A stretch of DNA of 64,000 nucleotides from Rhodovulum sp. 12E13 (GTDB taxonomy: Bacteria > Pseudomonadota > Alphaproteobacteria > Rhodobacterales > Rhodobacteraceae). The stretch is taken from the NCBI RefSeq assembly GCF_003340565.1, contig NZ_QPLK01000004.1:210041-274040 (forward strand). The letters run 5' to 3'. The position numbers and the translations under genes were made by a program. Of the stretch, positions 18,846 through 27,608 are shown piece after piece. How positions within the stretch are numbered: the first letter of the stretch is position 1; every line of letters starts with the position of its first letter. The notes beneath the pieces were generated by a model that saw only the letters and a program-made list of their open reading frames with translations, had not been told where the DNA came from and did not search any database.

Positions 18846-20042
18846 TCAGGTGGAGACCGCCGGAACGATCCCCAAAAGGTGCGCAACGTTCTTGAACCCG
18901 ATCTTGATGTGCGCCAGCGGTCGCGCCTTCACGAGCTCCTTGTTCATGTAAGCCTCGAACGTGAGCCTTTGCACGTCGACATCATGACACAGCGACACGA
19001 AGCGCTCCCGCCGCTCGTCGGACCGGTAGTAGGCGTCCTGCATCGCGCCGAGGATCTTGAACACGTTCTTGTGCTCTTTCATGAACAGGGAGCGCGCGAG
19101 CTGCAGGTCCTTCACGCGCCCCGTCTTGAGCGCGGCCTGCGCCGCGGTGGCGGCGGCGCGGCCTCCGGCCATCGCGTAGTAGATGCCCTCGCCCGAGGAC
19201 GGGGCAACGACGCCCGCGGCGTCGCCCGCGAGCACGACATCCTTGCCGTTGTCCCAGCGGTCGAGCGGTTTCAGCGGGATCGGCGCGCCCTCGCGGCGGA
19301 TCGTGTCGCACTCCTCGAGGCCCGCGGCGAGGCGAAGGGCGGCGGTGGCCTCCTTCAGGTCGACGTCCTTGACCATCGAGCCCATGCCGACCGAGGCCGA
19401 CTTCCCGTGCGGGAACACCCAGCCGTAGAAATCGGGCGAGATGCGGCCGTCGTAGATCACGTCGCAGCGATGCGCCTCGTAGGCGCCATTGATGCACTCG
19501 GCCTTGGCCCCGGTGGGGTCGATGATCTCGTGGTAGGCGATGACGTAGGGGATCTTGTCGCCCCCCTTCACCTCCTGCCGGGCCACGTTCGAGCGGGCGC
19601 CGTCGGCCCCGATCACGTATTTCGTGGGCAGGCGCACCTCGTCTCCGCTCGCCTTGTCGCGGTAGACGACGATGGTCCTGCCGTCCTCGCGCACGATTTC
19701 CTTGAACGTGCCGGTGTGTCGGTCGGCCCCGGCCTTGGCTGCGCGATCGCGCAGGAACTCGTCGAAATGCTCGCGGTCGACCATGCCGACGAAGCCGTTC
19801 TCGATCGGGATGTCGACGTGGCGGTGGGTGGGCGAGATCATCCGCGCGGTGTCGATCTTGGCGACGAGCTGGCTGTCGGGGATGGCGAAATCCGCGATCA
19901 GGCGGGGCGGGATGGCGCCCCCGCAGGGCTTGATGCGCCCCGCTCGGTCAATCATGGCCACGCGCTTGCCGGCGCGGGCGAGGTCTTCGGCGGCGGTGGC
20001 GCCGGAGGGGCCGCCCCCCACGACGACGACGTCGTAGTCCAT
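18846..20042 (-). CDS. bchP: Geranylgeranyl reductase BchP
   Basis: 398 residues of the FAD-dependent geranylgeranyl reductase family. VVVVGGGPSGATAAEDLARAG is the dinucleotide-binding motif; KPCGGAIPPRLI and VLAGDAAGVVAPSSGEGIYY are characteristic, the latter being the second FAD motif. It reduces the geranylgeranyl tail of bacteriochlorophyll to phytyl in three steps at the membrane. It lies 5 bp downstream of the PucC-like gene and 19 bp upstream of idi in one presumed operon. Confidence 0.96.
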   Translation of the reverse strand: MDYDVVVVGGGPSGATAAEDLARAGKRVAMIDRAGRIKPCGGAIPPRLIADFAIPDSQLVAKIDTARMISPTHRHVDIPIENGFVGMVDREHFDEFLRDRAAKAGADRHTGTFKEIVREDGRTIVVYRDKASGDEVRLPTKYVIGADGARSNVARQEVKGGDKIPYVIAYHEIIDPTGAKAECINGAYEAHRCDVIYDGRISPDFYGWVFPHGKSASVGMGSMVKDVDLKEATAALRLAAGLEECDTIRREGAPIPLKPLDRWDNGKDVVLAGDAAGVVAPSSGEGIYYAMAGGRAAATAAQAALKTGRVKDLQLARSLFMKEHKNVFKILGAMQDAYYRSDERRERFVSLCHDVDVQRLTFEAYMNKELVKARPLAHIKIGFKNVAHLLGIVPAVST

Positions 20043-20047
20043 CTCTC

Positions 20048-21331
20048 TCACTCCCCTGGGACGAGCGCCGGATCGGGTGCGCTCGGTTTCGACATCATGC
20101 GGAAGGCCATGCTGGCCGCGGCGACGAACAGGGCCGCCTCGACAAGAAAAACGGCGCCGAAGGCCGGCGCGTCGGCGGTGACGGTGCGCAGCGTGTCGAC
20201 GGCAGCGGCGCCGACGAGCCCGCCGAAGCCCGCGGCGATCGCCTGCGCGGCGCCCCAGAGCCCCATGCGCGTGCCCTCGCGCTTTTCTCGGCCCTGGCCG
20301 GCGAGCGCCATCATTGAGCCTATGGCGGCGACGGCGAACATGCCGTTGAAAAAGCCCATGGCGATCACCACCGGCACCAGCGGCGCACCGGGGCCGAGGG
20401 GGCCCAGCGCGGCGAGGCCCACCTGGGTCGCGGCCGAGCCGAGGCACCCGGCGATGACCCAGGTGCGCAGGCTCCCGATGCGCAGCGCCGTGCCGGCGAT
20501 CCCGACGGTGACCATGCCGAGGAACACGCCGCCGTTCTGCGCGCCCGAGAGCGAGGTCGACTGCCCCGGCGTGAAGCCGAAGACGAGGCCGGCGTAGGGC
20601 TCGAGGATCAGTTCCTGCATGAAGTAGGCGGTCATCGACAGGAAGACGAAGATCGTGAAGCGGCGCGCGTCGCGCTCGGCCCAGACCTCTTTCAGCCCCT
20701 GCAGGAAGGGCTGCTCCTCCGGCGCGCGTTCGGCCTGCACGCCGCGCTCGACGCCCCAGACGGCGAGGCAGGTGACGGTGAAGGCGGCGGTGGCGACGAT
20801 GGCGACGATCGTCAGCATGCGTTCGGGCGAGTAGGGCTCGAGCACCGCGCCGACGATTCCTGCCGTGGCGGCGATGCCTAGGATCATCATCAGCCAGGTG
20901 ATCGTGGCCGCGGCCGGCCGACGCTCGGGCGCGGTGGCGGTGGCGAGCAGGGCGAGCAGCGACGTGCCCGATGCGCCCACGCCGATGCCGATCAGGATGT
21001 AGGCGAGGATCGACAGGGCGAGGCCCGTGACGAAGGACTCCTCCATCGCCCAGACGCCGGTCGCGGCGAGCATCCCGCCGGCGGCGAGCACGGCCATGCC
21101 GACGACGATCCAGAAGGTGCGGCGACCGCTCGTGTCGGAAAGGAACCCCCAGTTGGGCCGTGTGATCTGGATGCCGTAGTGCAGCGCCACAAGCAGGCCC
21201 GGCAGCACGGCGGGCAGGGCCAGCTCCACCACCATCAGGCGGTTGAGCGTTGAGGTCATCAGCACGACGATGGCGCCGAGCGCCATCTGCACCGCCCCGA
21301 GGCGGAAGATCGACAGCCACGAGAGCGTCAT
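20048..21331 (-). CDS. PucC/LhaA-family membrane protein (orf427 type)
   Basis: 427 residues, about 12 membrane helices, of the bacteriochlorophyll delivery branch of the major facilitator fold (PucC, LhaA, Bch2). TSTLNRLMVVELALPAVLPG at the first helices and LHYGIQITRPNWGFLSD are signature text. The length matches the open reading frame of about 427 residues that lies between bchG and bchP in Rhodobacter. The family is thought to help assemble light-harvesting complexes. The start overlaps the bchG stop (ATGA). Confidence 0.9.
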   Translation of the reverse strand: MTLSWLSIFRLGAVQMALGAIVVLMTSTLNRLMVVELALPAVLPGLLVALHYGIQITRPNWGFLSDTSGRRTFWIVVGMAVLAAGGMLAATGVWAMEESFVTGLALSILAYILIGIGVGASGTSLLALLATATAPERRPAAATITWLMMILGIAATAGIVGAVLEPYSPERMLTIVAIVATAAFTVTCLAVWGVERGVQAERAPEEQPFLQGLKEVWAERDARRFTIFVFLSMTAYFMQELILEPYAGLVFGFTPGQSTSLSGAQNGGVFLGMVTVGIAGTALRIGSLRTWVIAGCLGSAATQVGLAALGPLGPGAPLVPVVIAMGFFNGMFAVAAIGSMMALAGQGREKREGTRMGLWGAAQAIAAGFGGLVGAAAVDTLRTVTADAPAFGAVFLVEAALFVAAASMAFRMMSKPSAPDPALVPGE

Positions 21332-22245
21332 CCCATCCCCCTGAGTGCGAAGGCGGCGACCATCATGCCCGAAACGTAGAGGCCCACGCCCGGCCCGTTG
21401 TACCAGGGCGCCCGGCCCTTGGGATCGCGCAAGAGCACCTGCATGGCCCAGACCTGCCCGAAGAGGCCGGCGGCGATGGCGGCGGCGAACGGCTCGCGCC
21501 CCCAGTGGAACAGCAGCGCGATGACGGCGACCTGCGGGATCGCCATGATCCAGCAGGCGAGCCGCGCGGCGCGCTCGGGCCCGAGCGTCACGGGCAGCGA
21601 GTTGACGCCCATCTGCCGGTCGCCCTCGAGCGCCTTGAAGTCGTTCAGCGTCATGATCCCGTGGGCGCCGATGCCGTAGAGCAGCGCGACGATCACGATC
21701 TCGATTCGAGGGGCACCGGCCGAGAGAACGGCGGCGCCGGTGAACCACGGGAGCGATTCGTAGGACAGGCCCACGAGGCCCGGCCCCCACCAGCCCGACC
21801 GCTTCAGGCGCACGGGCTCGGCCGAATAGGCCCAGGCGGCCAGCACGCCGACCACGGTCGCGGCGAAGCCCCACGGCCCGAGAAACCAGCCCACGAAGAG
21901 CGACAGCGCCGACATGGCCAGCGCGATCCAGAGGCCCCAGCGGCCGGGGATGCGGCCCGAGGGAATCGGGCGATCAGGCTCGTTGATCGCGTCGACGTGG
22001 CGGTCGCACCAGTCGTTCGCGGCCTGGCTCATGCCGCAGACGATGGGGCCGGCCAGGACGATGCCGAGCAGCACCAGCCCCCAGCCCTGCACGAAGCTGC
22101 CGCCGGCCGAGACCGCACCACAGAGAAACGCCCACATGGGCGGGAACCACGTGATCGGCTTGATCAGCGTGAGCGCGGCGCGCGGCTGGGGCAGGCGGCG
22201 AACCGCCGGCACGGGAGCGGGGTGTAAACCTGAGCTTACAGTCAT
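21328..22245 (-). CDS. bchG: Bacteriochlorophyll synthase BchG
   Basis: 305 residues from the ATG at 22245; UbiA-type prenyltransferase with about eight membrane helices. The aspartate-rich motifs are NDWCDRHVDAINEPDRP and NDFKALEGDRQMG. It esterifies bacteriochlorophyllide a with geranylgeranyl diphosphate. The start is uncertain: a GTG at 22263 and ATG at 22245 are available, but a perfect PpsR palindrome at 22223-22240 would then lie inside the first codons. A GTG near residue 13 (VPAVRRLPQ) would place the operator outside the gene. Confidence 0.95.
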   Translation of the reverse strand: MTVSSGLHPAPVPAVRRLPQPRAALTLIKPITWFPPMWAFLCGAVSAGGSFVQGWGLVLLGIVLAGPIVCGMSQAANDWCDRHVDAINEPDRPIPSGRIPGRWGLWIALAMSALSLFVGWFLGPWGFAATVVGVLAAWAYSAEPVRLKRSGWWGPGLVGLSYESLPWFTGAAVLSAGAPRIEIVIVALLYGIGAHGIMTLNDFKALEGDRQMGVNSLPVTLGPERAARLACWIMAIPQVAVIALLFHWGREPFAAAIAAGLFGQVWAMQVLLRDPKGRAPWYNGPGVGLYVSGMMVAAFALRGMG

Positions 22246-22329
22246 GGCGCCAGAGAATAGCACGGAAACGCCCCGATCAAGAAGAAAGATCAGCGAGCAC
22301 TGCGGCGAAAGTGTCCACTTTGCCTGACA
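22223..22329. promoter_or_regulatory. Two PpsR/CrtJ palindromes at the bchG promoter
   Basis: Perfect TGT-N12-ACA sites lie at 22223-22240 and 22312-22329, about 71 bp apart instead of 8. Widely spaced CrtJ sites acting by looping are known at some bch/crt promoters. The proximal site overlaps the presumed start of bchG. The distal site is also 110 bp upstream of the divergent gene at 22439, which might thereby be co-regulated. Confidence 0.75.
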
Positions 22330-22438
22330 GTCTGGCGACGCCCTGTCCGCGGAAATGTTAACCCTTTGGCAAGATTTGTGTGACTCCGCGCCGGTATTCG
22401 GCCCAATTTACATCGGATTCTTCGCGTAGTGAGTATCC

Positions 22439-23167
22439 ATGGCTCTGTCGCCGCCTCATCAGCCCCGGTTCGCGCGGGCCCAATGCCTCTCCGATCTTCG
22501 CGCCCTCGCGGGCATGTCGGCGGCGGGAGCGGGCGCCGTGGCCGAACGGATCGCCGCGTGCCTTCCCGGCGCGGAGGCGGGCGATGTGGCCGTGGCGTTG
22601 AGCGCGGGGCGCCTGCCGGCCGGCGCCGGGCCGCTGCGCGAGGCGGTCGAGTTGGCCGCGGCGCTTCCCGGTCGCGACGCGCCTGCCTTCCACGCGGCCA
22701 CCGCATTGCTCCTGGCCGAGGCGCTCGAAGGGGAGAGCCCTCTCGCCCCGCCCGATCTTGCCGCCTATCACGACGCCCATTCAGACGCCTACCGCGCCGC
22801 CCCCGCCGCGGTGCGGGCCGCGCTGATGAACGGGTTTCGCCTGTTGCACGACACCGGCGCCGCCCCGCTCCAGCCTCCGCCGACGCTGGCCGAGAGGGCG
22901 ACCCGCGCTCGGGTCGTGGTGGAGGCCGGCCTTGCGGGGGCGCCGCTGCATCTGCGCCTGCCGCTGCAGGCCGCGCTTGCGGGCGGCCCGCCGGGCGAGA
23001 CCGAGGCCCTGTGGCGCGACCGCGGGCGCGATCTGGTCGCCGCGCCGCCGGTGGCCGACGCCATGCGCCACCTCTACGAGACCCGCGACGACTGGGATCC
23101 GTGGCGCGACTGGCCCGACGACCGGATCGCGCAAGAGGGCGTTGCCATCCCCTTCGAGGCGCCCTAG
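22439..23167 (+). CDS. Hypothetical protein, divergent from bchG
   Basis: 242 residues, Ala- and Leu-rich, predicted mostly helical, with no signal peptide, membrane segment or motif I recognise. The middle contains DLAAYHDAHSDAYRAAP and ALMNGFRLLHDTG; the end is MRHLYETRDDWDPWRDWPDD. Codon use agrees with its neighbours, and it is followed after 9 bp by another small gene, so it appears real. The ATG at 22439 lacks a strong ribosome binding site. It shares its upstream region with bchG. Confidence 0.6.
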   Translation: MALSPPHQPRFARAQCLSDLRALAGMSAAGAGAVAERIAACLPGAEAGDVAVALSAGRLPAGAGPLREAVELAAALPGRDAPAFHAATALLLAEALEGESPLAPPDLAAYHDAHSDAYRAAPAAVRAALMNGFRLLHDTGAAPLQPPPTLAERATRARVVVEAGLAGAPLHLRLPLQAALAGGPPGETEALWRDRGRDLVAAPPVADAMRHLYETRDDWDPWRDWPDDRIAQEGVAIPFEAP

Positions 23168-23176
23168 GCCCGGGCC

Positions 23177-23524
23177 ATGGCCAAGCGCACCTCTGCCCCC
23201 AAGGTCTATACCCTGCTCGTGGAGGTCGGCCGCGCGGCCGGGGACGGCCTGCCCGAGGGGTCCACCGGGGCGGGACTGCTCTGTTACGCCTCCGGGCACG
23301 ACGAGGAAGAGGCGGTGCGCGAGACGGTGCAGGTGCTGCGTCAGGCCGGGCTCGCGCCGCTCGACGTGACCGGCTACGGCACGCTGGCCGAGCGCCTCGC
23401 CGAGGGGCACGAGATCGCGCCAGAGGAAAAGGGCCTGATGGACCGCGCGGCGGAGGAGAACGCCGTCGTCGTGGCGCAGGTCACGCCCGTCTTCGGCGAC
23501 GACGACACCGCCTCGACCGACTGA
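23177..23524 (+). CDS. Conserved small protein of unknown function
   Basis: 115 residues: a ferredoxin-like or GYD-type alternation of strands and helices (KVYTLLVEVGR, ASGHDEEEAVRETVQVLRQAG, APLDVTGYGTLAERLAEG) and an acidic tail. No catalytic motif. It lies 9 bp behind the preceding hypothetical gene and is probably co-transcribed. I recall similar short proteins in Rhodobacteraceae but no function. Confidence 0.65.
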   Translation: MAKRTSAPKVYTLLVEVGRAAGDGLPEGSTGAGLLCYASGHDEEEAVRETVQVLRQAGLAPLDVTGYGTLAERLAEGHEIAPEEKGLMDRAAEENAVVVAQVTPVFGDDDTASTD

Positions 23525-23603
23525 CCGGCCCGGCTCGCCGATGCCGCGCTTGCCGCGGCGGCGGCTGCGGTGCTTGATGCGCCTCACGGGCAGGGGAGCG
23601 GAG

Positions 23604-24971
23604 ATGGACGCGGCGCGCAAGAGGATCTGGGGCTGGTTCTTCTTCGACTGGGCTAGTCAGCCCTACAACACCCTCCTTCTCACCTTCATCTTCGGCCCCT
23701 ACGTGGCCGAGGTGCTGGGCGACGGCAGCCGTGCGCAGGCCGCCTGGGGCTACGGCGTGGGCGCGGCGGGCGTGGTGATCGCGCTGCTCGCCCCCTTTCT
23801 CGGCGCGATGGCCGACAAGGGCGGCAGCCGGATGCCGTGGATCGTGCTCTTCTCGATCTTCTACGTGATCGGCGCGGCGAGCCTGTGGTTCGCCGCGCCG
23901 GACGATTTCGACCTCGTGCGCACCCTCGTCTTCTTCGCGCTCGGCCTGATCGGGATGGAATTCGCCACGGTCTTCACCAACGCGATGCTGCCCACGCTGG
24001 GGCCGGCGCGCGAGGTGGGGCGCATCTCGGGCAGCGGCTGGGCCTTCGGCTATCTCGGCGGTCTGGTCGCGCTGGTGGTTATGCTGCTGTTCTTCGCCGA
24101 AAGCGCGGCGGGCACCACCCTGCTCGGGATCGCGCCGCTGTTCGGCCTCGACCCGGCCGATCGCGAGGGTACCCGTTTCGTCGGCCCGTTCACGGCGCTC
24201 TGGTTCCTCGTCTTCATGGTGCCGTTCTTCCTGTGGGTGCGCGAGCCGCGCCGGCCCGGCGCGCTGCCTCCCGGCGCCGCGGCGCGCGCCGCGTGGCCGG
24301 AGCTGAGGGCGACGCTGCGGAGCCTGCCGCGAAGGCCGTCGCTGTTCTCGTTTCTCGGCGCGTCGATGCTCTACCGCGACGCGCTCAACGGCTTCTACTT
24401 CTTCGGCGGCATCTTCGCCGCCGGCGTGCTGGGCTGGTCGGTCGTCGATCTGGGCGTCTTCGGCATCCTCGCCGTCGTCACCGCCGCCGTCTTCGCCTGG
24501 ATCGGCGGCCGGGCCGATTCGCGATTCGGCCCGAAGCCGGTGATCGTGGTCTGCCTGATGGTGCTGGCGGCGCTGGCGACGACCGTCGTCTTCCTGTCGC
24601 GCGAGACGGTCTTCGGCATGGCCGTGGCGCCCGGGTCGCGGCTGCCCGACGTCACCTTCTACATCGTGGGCGCAGGCATCGGCGCGGCAGGCGGTGCGCT
24701 GCAATCCTCCTCGCGCTCGATGATGGTGCGGCAGGCGGCTCCGGAGCAGATGACGGAAGGCTTCGGCCTCTACGCGCTGGCCGGCAAGGCGACGGCGTTC
24801 CTCGCGCCGCTGCTCGTCGGTGTCGTCACCGATGCCACAGGCAGCCAGCAGGCAGGCATCGTCCCGCTCATCGCGTTGTTCCTCGCGGGCCTGTTTCTGC
24901 TAGTCTGGACCAAACCGGACGGAGCACGCGACGAATGGATCCTGGCGCCCGACTCGCAGCCCTCGCGCTGA
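23604..24971 (+). CDS. MFS transporter, UMF1/Atg22-like family
   Basis: 455 residues with about 12 membrane helices. The N-terminus IWGWFFFDWASQPYNTLLLTF is the hallmark of the UMF1/Atg22-like branch (FDWAxxPY). A cytoplasmic loop near the middle carries basic residues (RRPSLFSFL) before the second six-helix half. Substrate unknown; yeast Atg22 exports amino acids from the vacuole, which does not transfer directly. I chose the ATG at 23604, behind AGGGGAGCGG. Its 3' end overlaps mepA by 37 bp. Confidence 0.85.
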   Translation: MDAARKRIWGWFFFDWASQPYNTLLLTFIFGPYVAEVLGDGSRAQAAWGYGVGAAGVVIALLAPFLGAMADKGGSRMPWIVLFSIFYVIGAASLWFAAPDDFDLVRTLVFFALGLIGMEFATVFTNAMLPTLGPAREVGRISGSGWAFGYLGGLVALVVMLLFFAESAAGTTLLGIAPLFGLDPADREGTRFVGPFTALWFLVFMVPFFLWVREPRRPGALPPGAAARAAWPELRATLRSLPRRPSLFSFLGASMLYRDALNGFYFFGGIFAAGVLGWSVVDLGVFGILAVVTAAVFAWIGGRADSRFGPKPVIVVCLMVLAALATTVVFLSRETVFGMAVAPGSRLPDVTFYIVGAGIGAAGGALQSSSRSMMVRQAAPEQMTEGFGLYALAGKATAFLAPLLVGVVTDATGSQQAGIVPLIALFLAGLFLLVWTKPDGARDEWILAPDSQPSR

Positions 24972-25831
24972 CCCTGTGCCTCGCCGCGCCCGCGGCCCTG
25001 GCGCAGCAAAAGGCCAACGTGCTTTTCGGGCGCATGGATACGCCCTCGCGGCAGGGGGCCGAGGCCATCGGCTCCTACGCCAAGGGCTGCGCGGCCGGGC
25101 TCGTCCAGCTGCCCGAGACGGGGCCGACGTGGCAGGCGATGCGCCTGTCGCGCAATCGCAACTGGGGCCACCCGGAGGCGATCGGCTTCATCGTCGATCT
25201 GTCGGAATTCGCCACGCGGGTCGGCTGGAAGGGCCTTTATGTCGGCGATATCTCGCAGCCCCGCGGCGGGCCGATGACGAGCGGCCACCAGAGCCACCAG
25301 ATCGGCCTCGACATCGACATCTGGATGAAGCCCGCGACGCGGCTCAACCTGTCGCGGGCGCAGCGCGAGAGCCTGTCGTCGATCTCGGTGCGCTCGGCCG
25401 ACCAGCGTTCGGTCAACGGAAACTGGACGCGCGCCCACCACGAGATCCTCAAGCGCGCCGCTCGGGACAGCCGGGTGGATCGCGTCTTCGTCACGCCGCC
25501 GGTCAAGATCGAGATGTGCAAGACCGCGAGCCGCGGCGACCGCGACTGGATGCAGAAGATCCGCCCGATCTACGGCCATCACTACCACTTTCATGTCCGG
25601 CTCAAGTGCCCGCGCGGCAACCGTGCCTGCGAGACGCAGCGACCGACGGTGGCCGAGCTCTCGAAGGGGGGCGACGGCTGCGACGAGACGCTCATGTGGT
25701 GGGTGACCGACTACCTCGACCCGCCCAAGGTGCAGAAGCCGGCCGAGCCCGCACCGAAGCGCCGCGGCGCGCGCGACTACACCCTGGCCGACCTGCCCCG
25801 CCAGTGCCAGCAGGTCCTCGCCGCGCGCTGA
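24935..25831 (+). CDS. mepA: Penicillin-insensitive murein endopeptidase MepA
   Basis: 298 residues. A signal peptide (LAALALTLCLAAPAALAQQ) is followed by the LAS-type zinc metallopeptidase fold. The zinc/active-site motif is SGHQSHQIGLDIDIW and the second histidine cluster is YGHHYHFHVRLKCP. The enzyme cleaves D-Ala-meso-DAP cross-links in periplasmic peptidoglycan. A Pro/Lys/Arg-rich C-terminal tail extends beyond the usual domain. The ATG at 24935 lies within the end of the MFS gene, with GGAG at 24921-24924. Confidence 0.92.
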   Translation: MDPGARLAALALTLCLAAPAALAQQKANVLFGRMDTPSRQGAEAIGSYAKGCAAGLVQLPETGPTWQAMRLSRNRNWGHPEAIGFIVDLSEFATRVGWKGLYVGDISQPRGGPMTSGHQSHQIGLDIDIWMKPATRLNLSRAQRESLSSISVRSADQRSVNGNWTRAHHEILKRAARDSRVDRVFVTPPVKIEMCKTASRGDRDWMQKIRPIYGHHYHFHVRLKCPRGNRACETQRPTVAELSKGGDGCDETLMWWVTDYLDPPKVQKPAEPAPKRRGARDYTLADLPRQCQQVLAAR

Positions 25832-25848
25832 GGGCGGCGGCACGGCTG

Positions 25849-26742
25849 ATGCTCGCGGCGCTCGCTGCCGCCGGCATGGCCGTGGCCGCCGCCGACTCGG
25901 GTGACCCCGTCGCCCTGCCGCTGCCCTATGCCGGGCCGCTCGGCGGCTGGTCGGGAATCGACGTGTCGCCCGACGGCCGCCGCTTCGTCGCGGTGACCGA
26001 TGCCGGGCGGAGCACCTCGGGGCGGCTGCTGCGCGAGGGCGGCAGGCTCGCCGGCATCGAGGCGCCGCCGCCGCGCCGCCTTGGGGGCCTGCGCGGGCAG
26101 CCCACCGACAGGGAAGCCGACGATTCCGAGGGGATCGACGTCGATTGGGAGACGGGCGACGTCTGGATCTCGTTCGAGGGCTTCGCCCGGCTGCGCCGCT
26201 ACGCCCCGCCCGACATGGCGGCGCACTGGCTGCCCGACCTGCCGCGCGGGTTCCTGCCGGGCCACAATCGCGGGTTCGAGGCGCTGGCGCGCGATGCCGC
26301 GGGCAACGCCTACACGCTTCCCGAACAGCCCGCCTCGGGCTACGGGCCGATGACCGTCTACCCGCTCTACCGGCTCGATGCCCGGTCAGGCGAATGGGAG
26401 GTCGCCACGCGACTCACGCACGACCGCGACTGGCTGGCCACCGGCGCCGATTTCGGCCCCGACGGCGCGTTCTACCTGCTCGAGCGTCGCTTTCTCGGCG
26501 TCGCCTTCGCCTCGCGCATCCGCCGGTTCGATCTGCGCGCAGGCGCCGGCCTGCTCGACGGCGAAGAGGTCTGGCGCTCGCCGCTGGGGCGCTACGGCAA
26601 CCTCGAGGGCCTCGGCCTCTGGCGCGACGCCGAGGGGCACCTACGCGCCGTCATGGTGGCCGACGACAATCACCGGGCGTGGCAGCGCGGCCAGATCGTC
26701 GAGGTGACGCTGCCCCTTGCGCCCCTGCAGGCGCAGCGGTAG
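25849..26742 (+). CDS. Esterase-like phytase-family protein, exported
   Basis: 297 residues. It begins with a hydrophobic signal-like segment (MLAALAAAGMAVAAADSG) and has the beta-propeller pattern of the phytase-like (DUF/Phytase-like) family: GWSGIDVSPDGRRFVAVTD, SEGIDVDWETGDVWISFEG, HNRGFEALARDA, ADFGPDGAFYLLERR, YGNLEGLGLWRD and VMVADDNHR. These acidic repeats resemble metal- and phosphoester-binding blades. Substrate unknown. It starts 17 bp after mepA and is probably in the same operon. Confidence 0.8.
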   Translation: MLAALAAAGMAVAAADSGDPVALPLPYAGPLGGWSGIDVSPDGRRFVAVTDAGRSTSGRLLREGGRLAGIEAPPPRRLGGLRGQPTDREADDSEGIDVDWETGDVWISFEGFARLRRYAPPDMAAHWLPDLPRGFLPGHNRGFEALARDAAGNAYTLPEQPASGYGPMTVYPLYRLDARSGEWEVATRLTHDRDWLATGADFGPDGAFYLLERRFLGVAFASRIRRFDLRAGAGLLDGEEVWRSPLGRYGNLEGLGLWRDAEGHLRAVMVADDNHRAWQRGQIVEVTLPLAPLQAQR

Positions 26743-26768
26743 CTCCGGGGCTTTCCGGGTGCGCCCCG

Positions 26769-26805
26769 GACAAGTCTCCGCAACCTTGTAAAAACGGACT
26801 GATCT
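26769..26805 (+). promoter_or_regulatory. Candidate preQ1-I riboswitch upstream of the queuosine-precursor transporter gene
   Basis: Directly before the ATG at 26806 the leader can form an H-type pseudoknot. ACAAG (26770-26774) pairs with CTTGT (26785-26789), and loop TCCG (26777-26780) pairs with CGGA (26795-26798) across an A-rich linker. Order, loop size and A-tract match the small preQ1-I class, and the ligand fits the downstream gene. CGGA is also the best ribosome binding site, so ligand binding would hide it and block translation. Identification is by eye. Confidence 0.6.
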
Positions 26806-27423
26806 ATGACCCGCCAAGCCCTGCCCGGCATCCTCGCCATGGCCGCCATCGTGGTGGCCTCCAACATTCTCGTCCAGTACCTGCTCGGCGACTGGCTGAC
26901 ATGGGGGGCGCTGACCTACCCGCTCGCCTTCCTCGTCACCGACCTGATGAACCGTCTCTACGGCCCGGCGCTCGCCCGGCAGGTGGTGTTCACCGGCTTC
27001 GTCGTTGGCGTGTTCTGCTCGCTCGTCGCCTCGCAGTTCGACGCCACGACATTCCGCATCGCGGTGGGGTCGGGCACGGCGTTCCTCGTCGCGCAGCTGC
27101 TCGACGTGGCCGTGTTCGACCGGATGCGCGGCCGTGCATGGTGGCAGGCGCCGCTCGCCTCGACGGTGATCGGCTCGACCGTCGACACGGCGCTGTTCTT
27201 TTCCATCGCCTTCGCTGCCGCGCTGAACGGGCTGGAGCCCGCCAATGCGCCCGTCTGGGCGCAGGAGGCGCTGCCGCTTCTGGGGGGCGGGCCGGTCGCG
27301 CCGCTCTGGGTGTCGCTCGCGGTGGCGGACTGGGGGGTAAAGCTGACGCTCGCGCTGATCGCGCTGATCCCCTTCCGCCTGATCGTCGCGCGGGCCGGCG
27401 GCGGAATGGAGGGAAGCCATTGA
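26806..27423 (+). CDS. yhhQ: Queuosine precursor transporter (VUT/YhhQ family)
   Basis: 205 residues with about six membrane helices. ASNILVQYLLGDWLTWGALTYP and LVTDLMNRLYG are the family marks; WWQAPLASTVIGSTVDTALFFS is the second conserved block. YhhQ imports preQ0/preQ1 for queuosine tRNA modification. A candidate preQ1 riboswitch covers its ribosome binding site, which supports the assignment. The gene is followed by a structured RNA region. Confidence 0.9.
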   Translation: MTRQALPGILAMAAIVVASNILVQYLLGDWLTWGALTYPLAFLVTDLMNRLYGPALARQVVFTGFVVGVFCSLVASQFDATTFRIAVGSGTAFLVAQLLDVAVFDRMRGRAWWQAPLASTVIGSTVDTALFFSIAFAAALNGLEPANAPVWAQEALPLLGGGPVAPLWVSLAVADWGVKLTLALIALIPFRLIVARAGGGMEGSH

Positions 27424-27483
27424 CTTCTGCCGCTCACATGCCAACCTCCTTCCCTGGTTCAACAACGGAAAGGAGGTGATCCA

Positions 27484-27540
27484 GTGTCGAGAGTCATGCT
27501 GGAGAGAGGTGTCGGGACAGCGCGAGAGGCGCGCCTCTGA
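27484..27540 (+). CDS. Possible 18-residue leader peptide
   Basis: GTG at 27484 follows AAGGAGGTGATCCA, nearly the full complement of the 16S rRNA tail. The frame reads MSRVMLERGVGTAREARL and stops at 27538-27540. The start signal is much stronger than those of the neighbouring full-size genes, and the surrounding RNA can either hide or expose it. It may be a regulatory leader peptide or a decoy site without a product. Confidence 0.35.
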   Translation: MSRVMLERGVGTAREARL

Positions 27541-27608
27541 GGCAGCCCTCGGTGGTCGGCAGCCCGCGTTGGCGACAGCCTGACCGACCCCACCTCCTGA
27601 ATGCTCGG

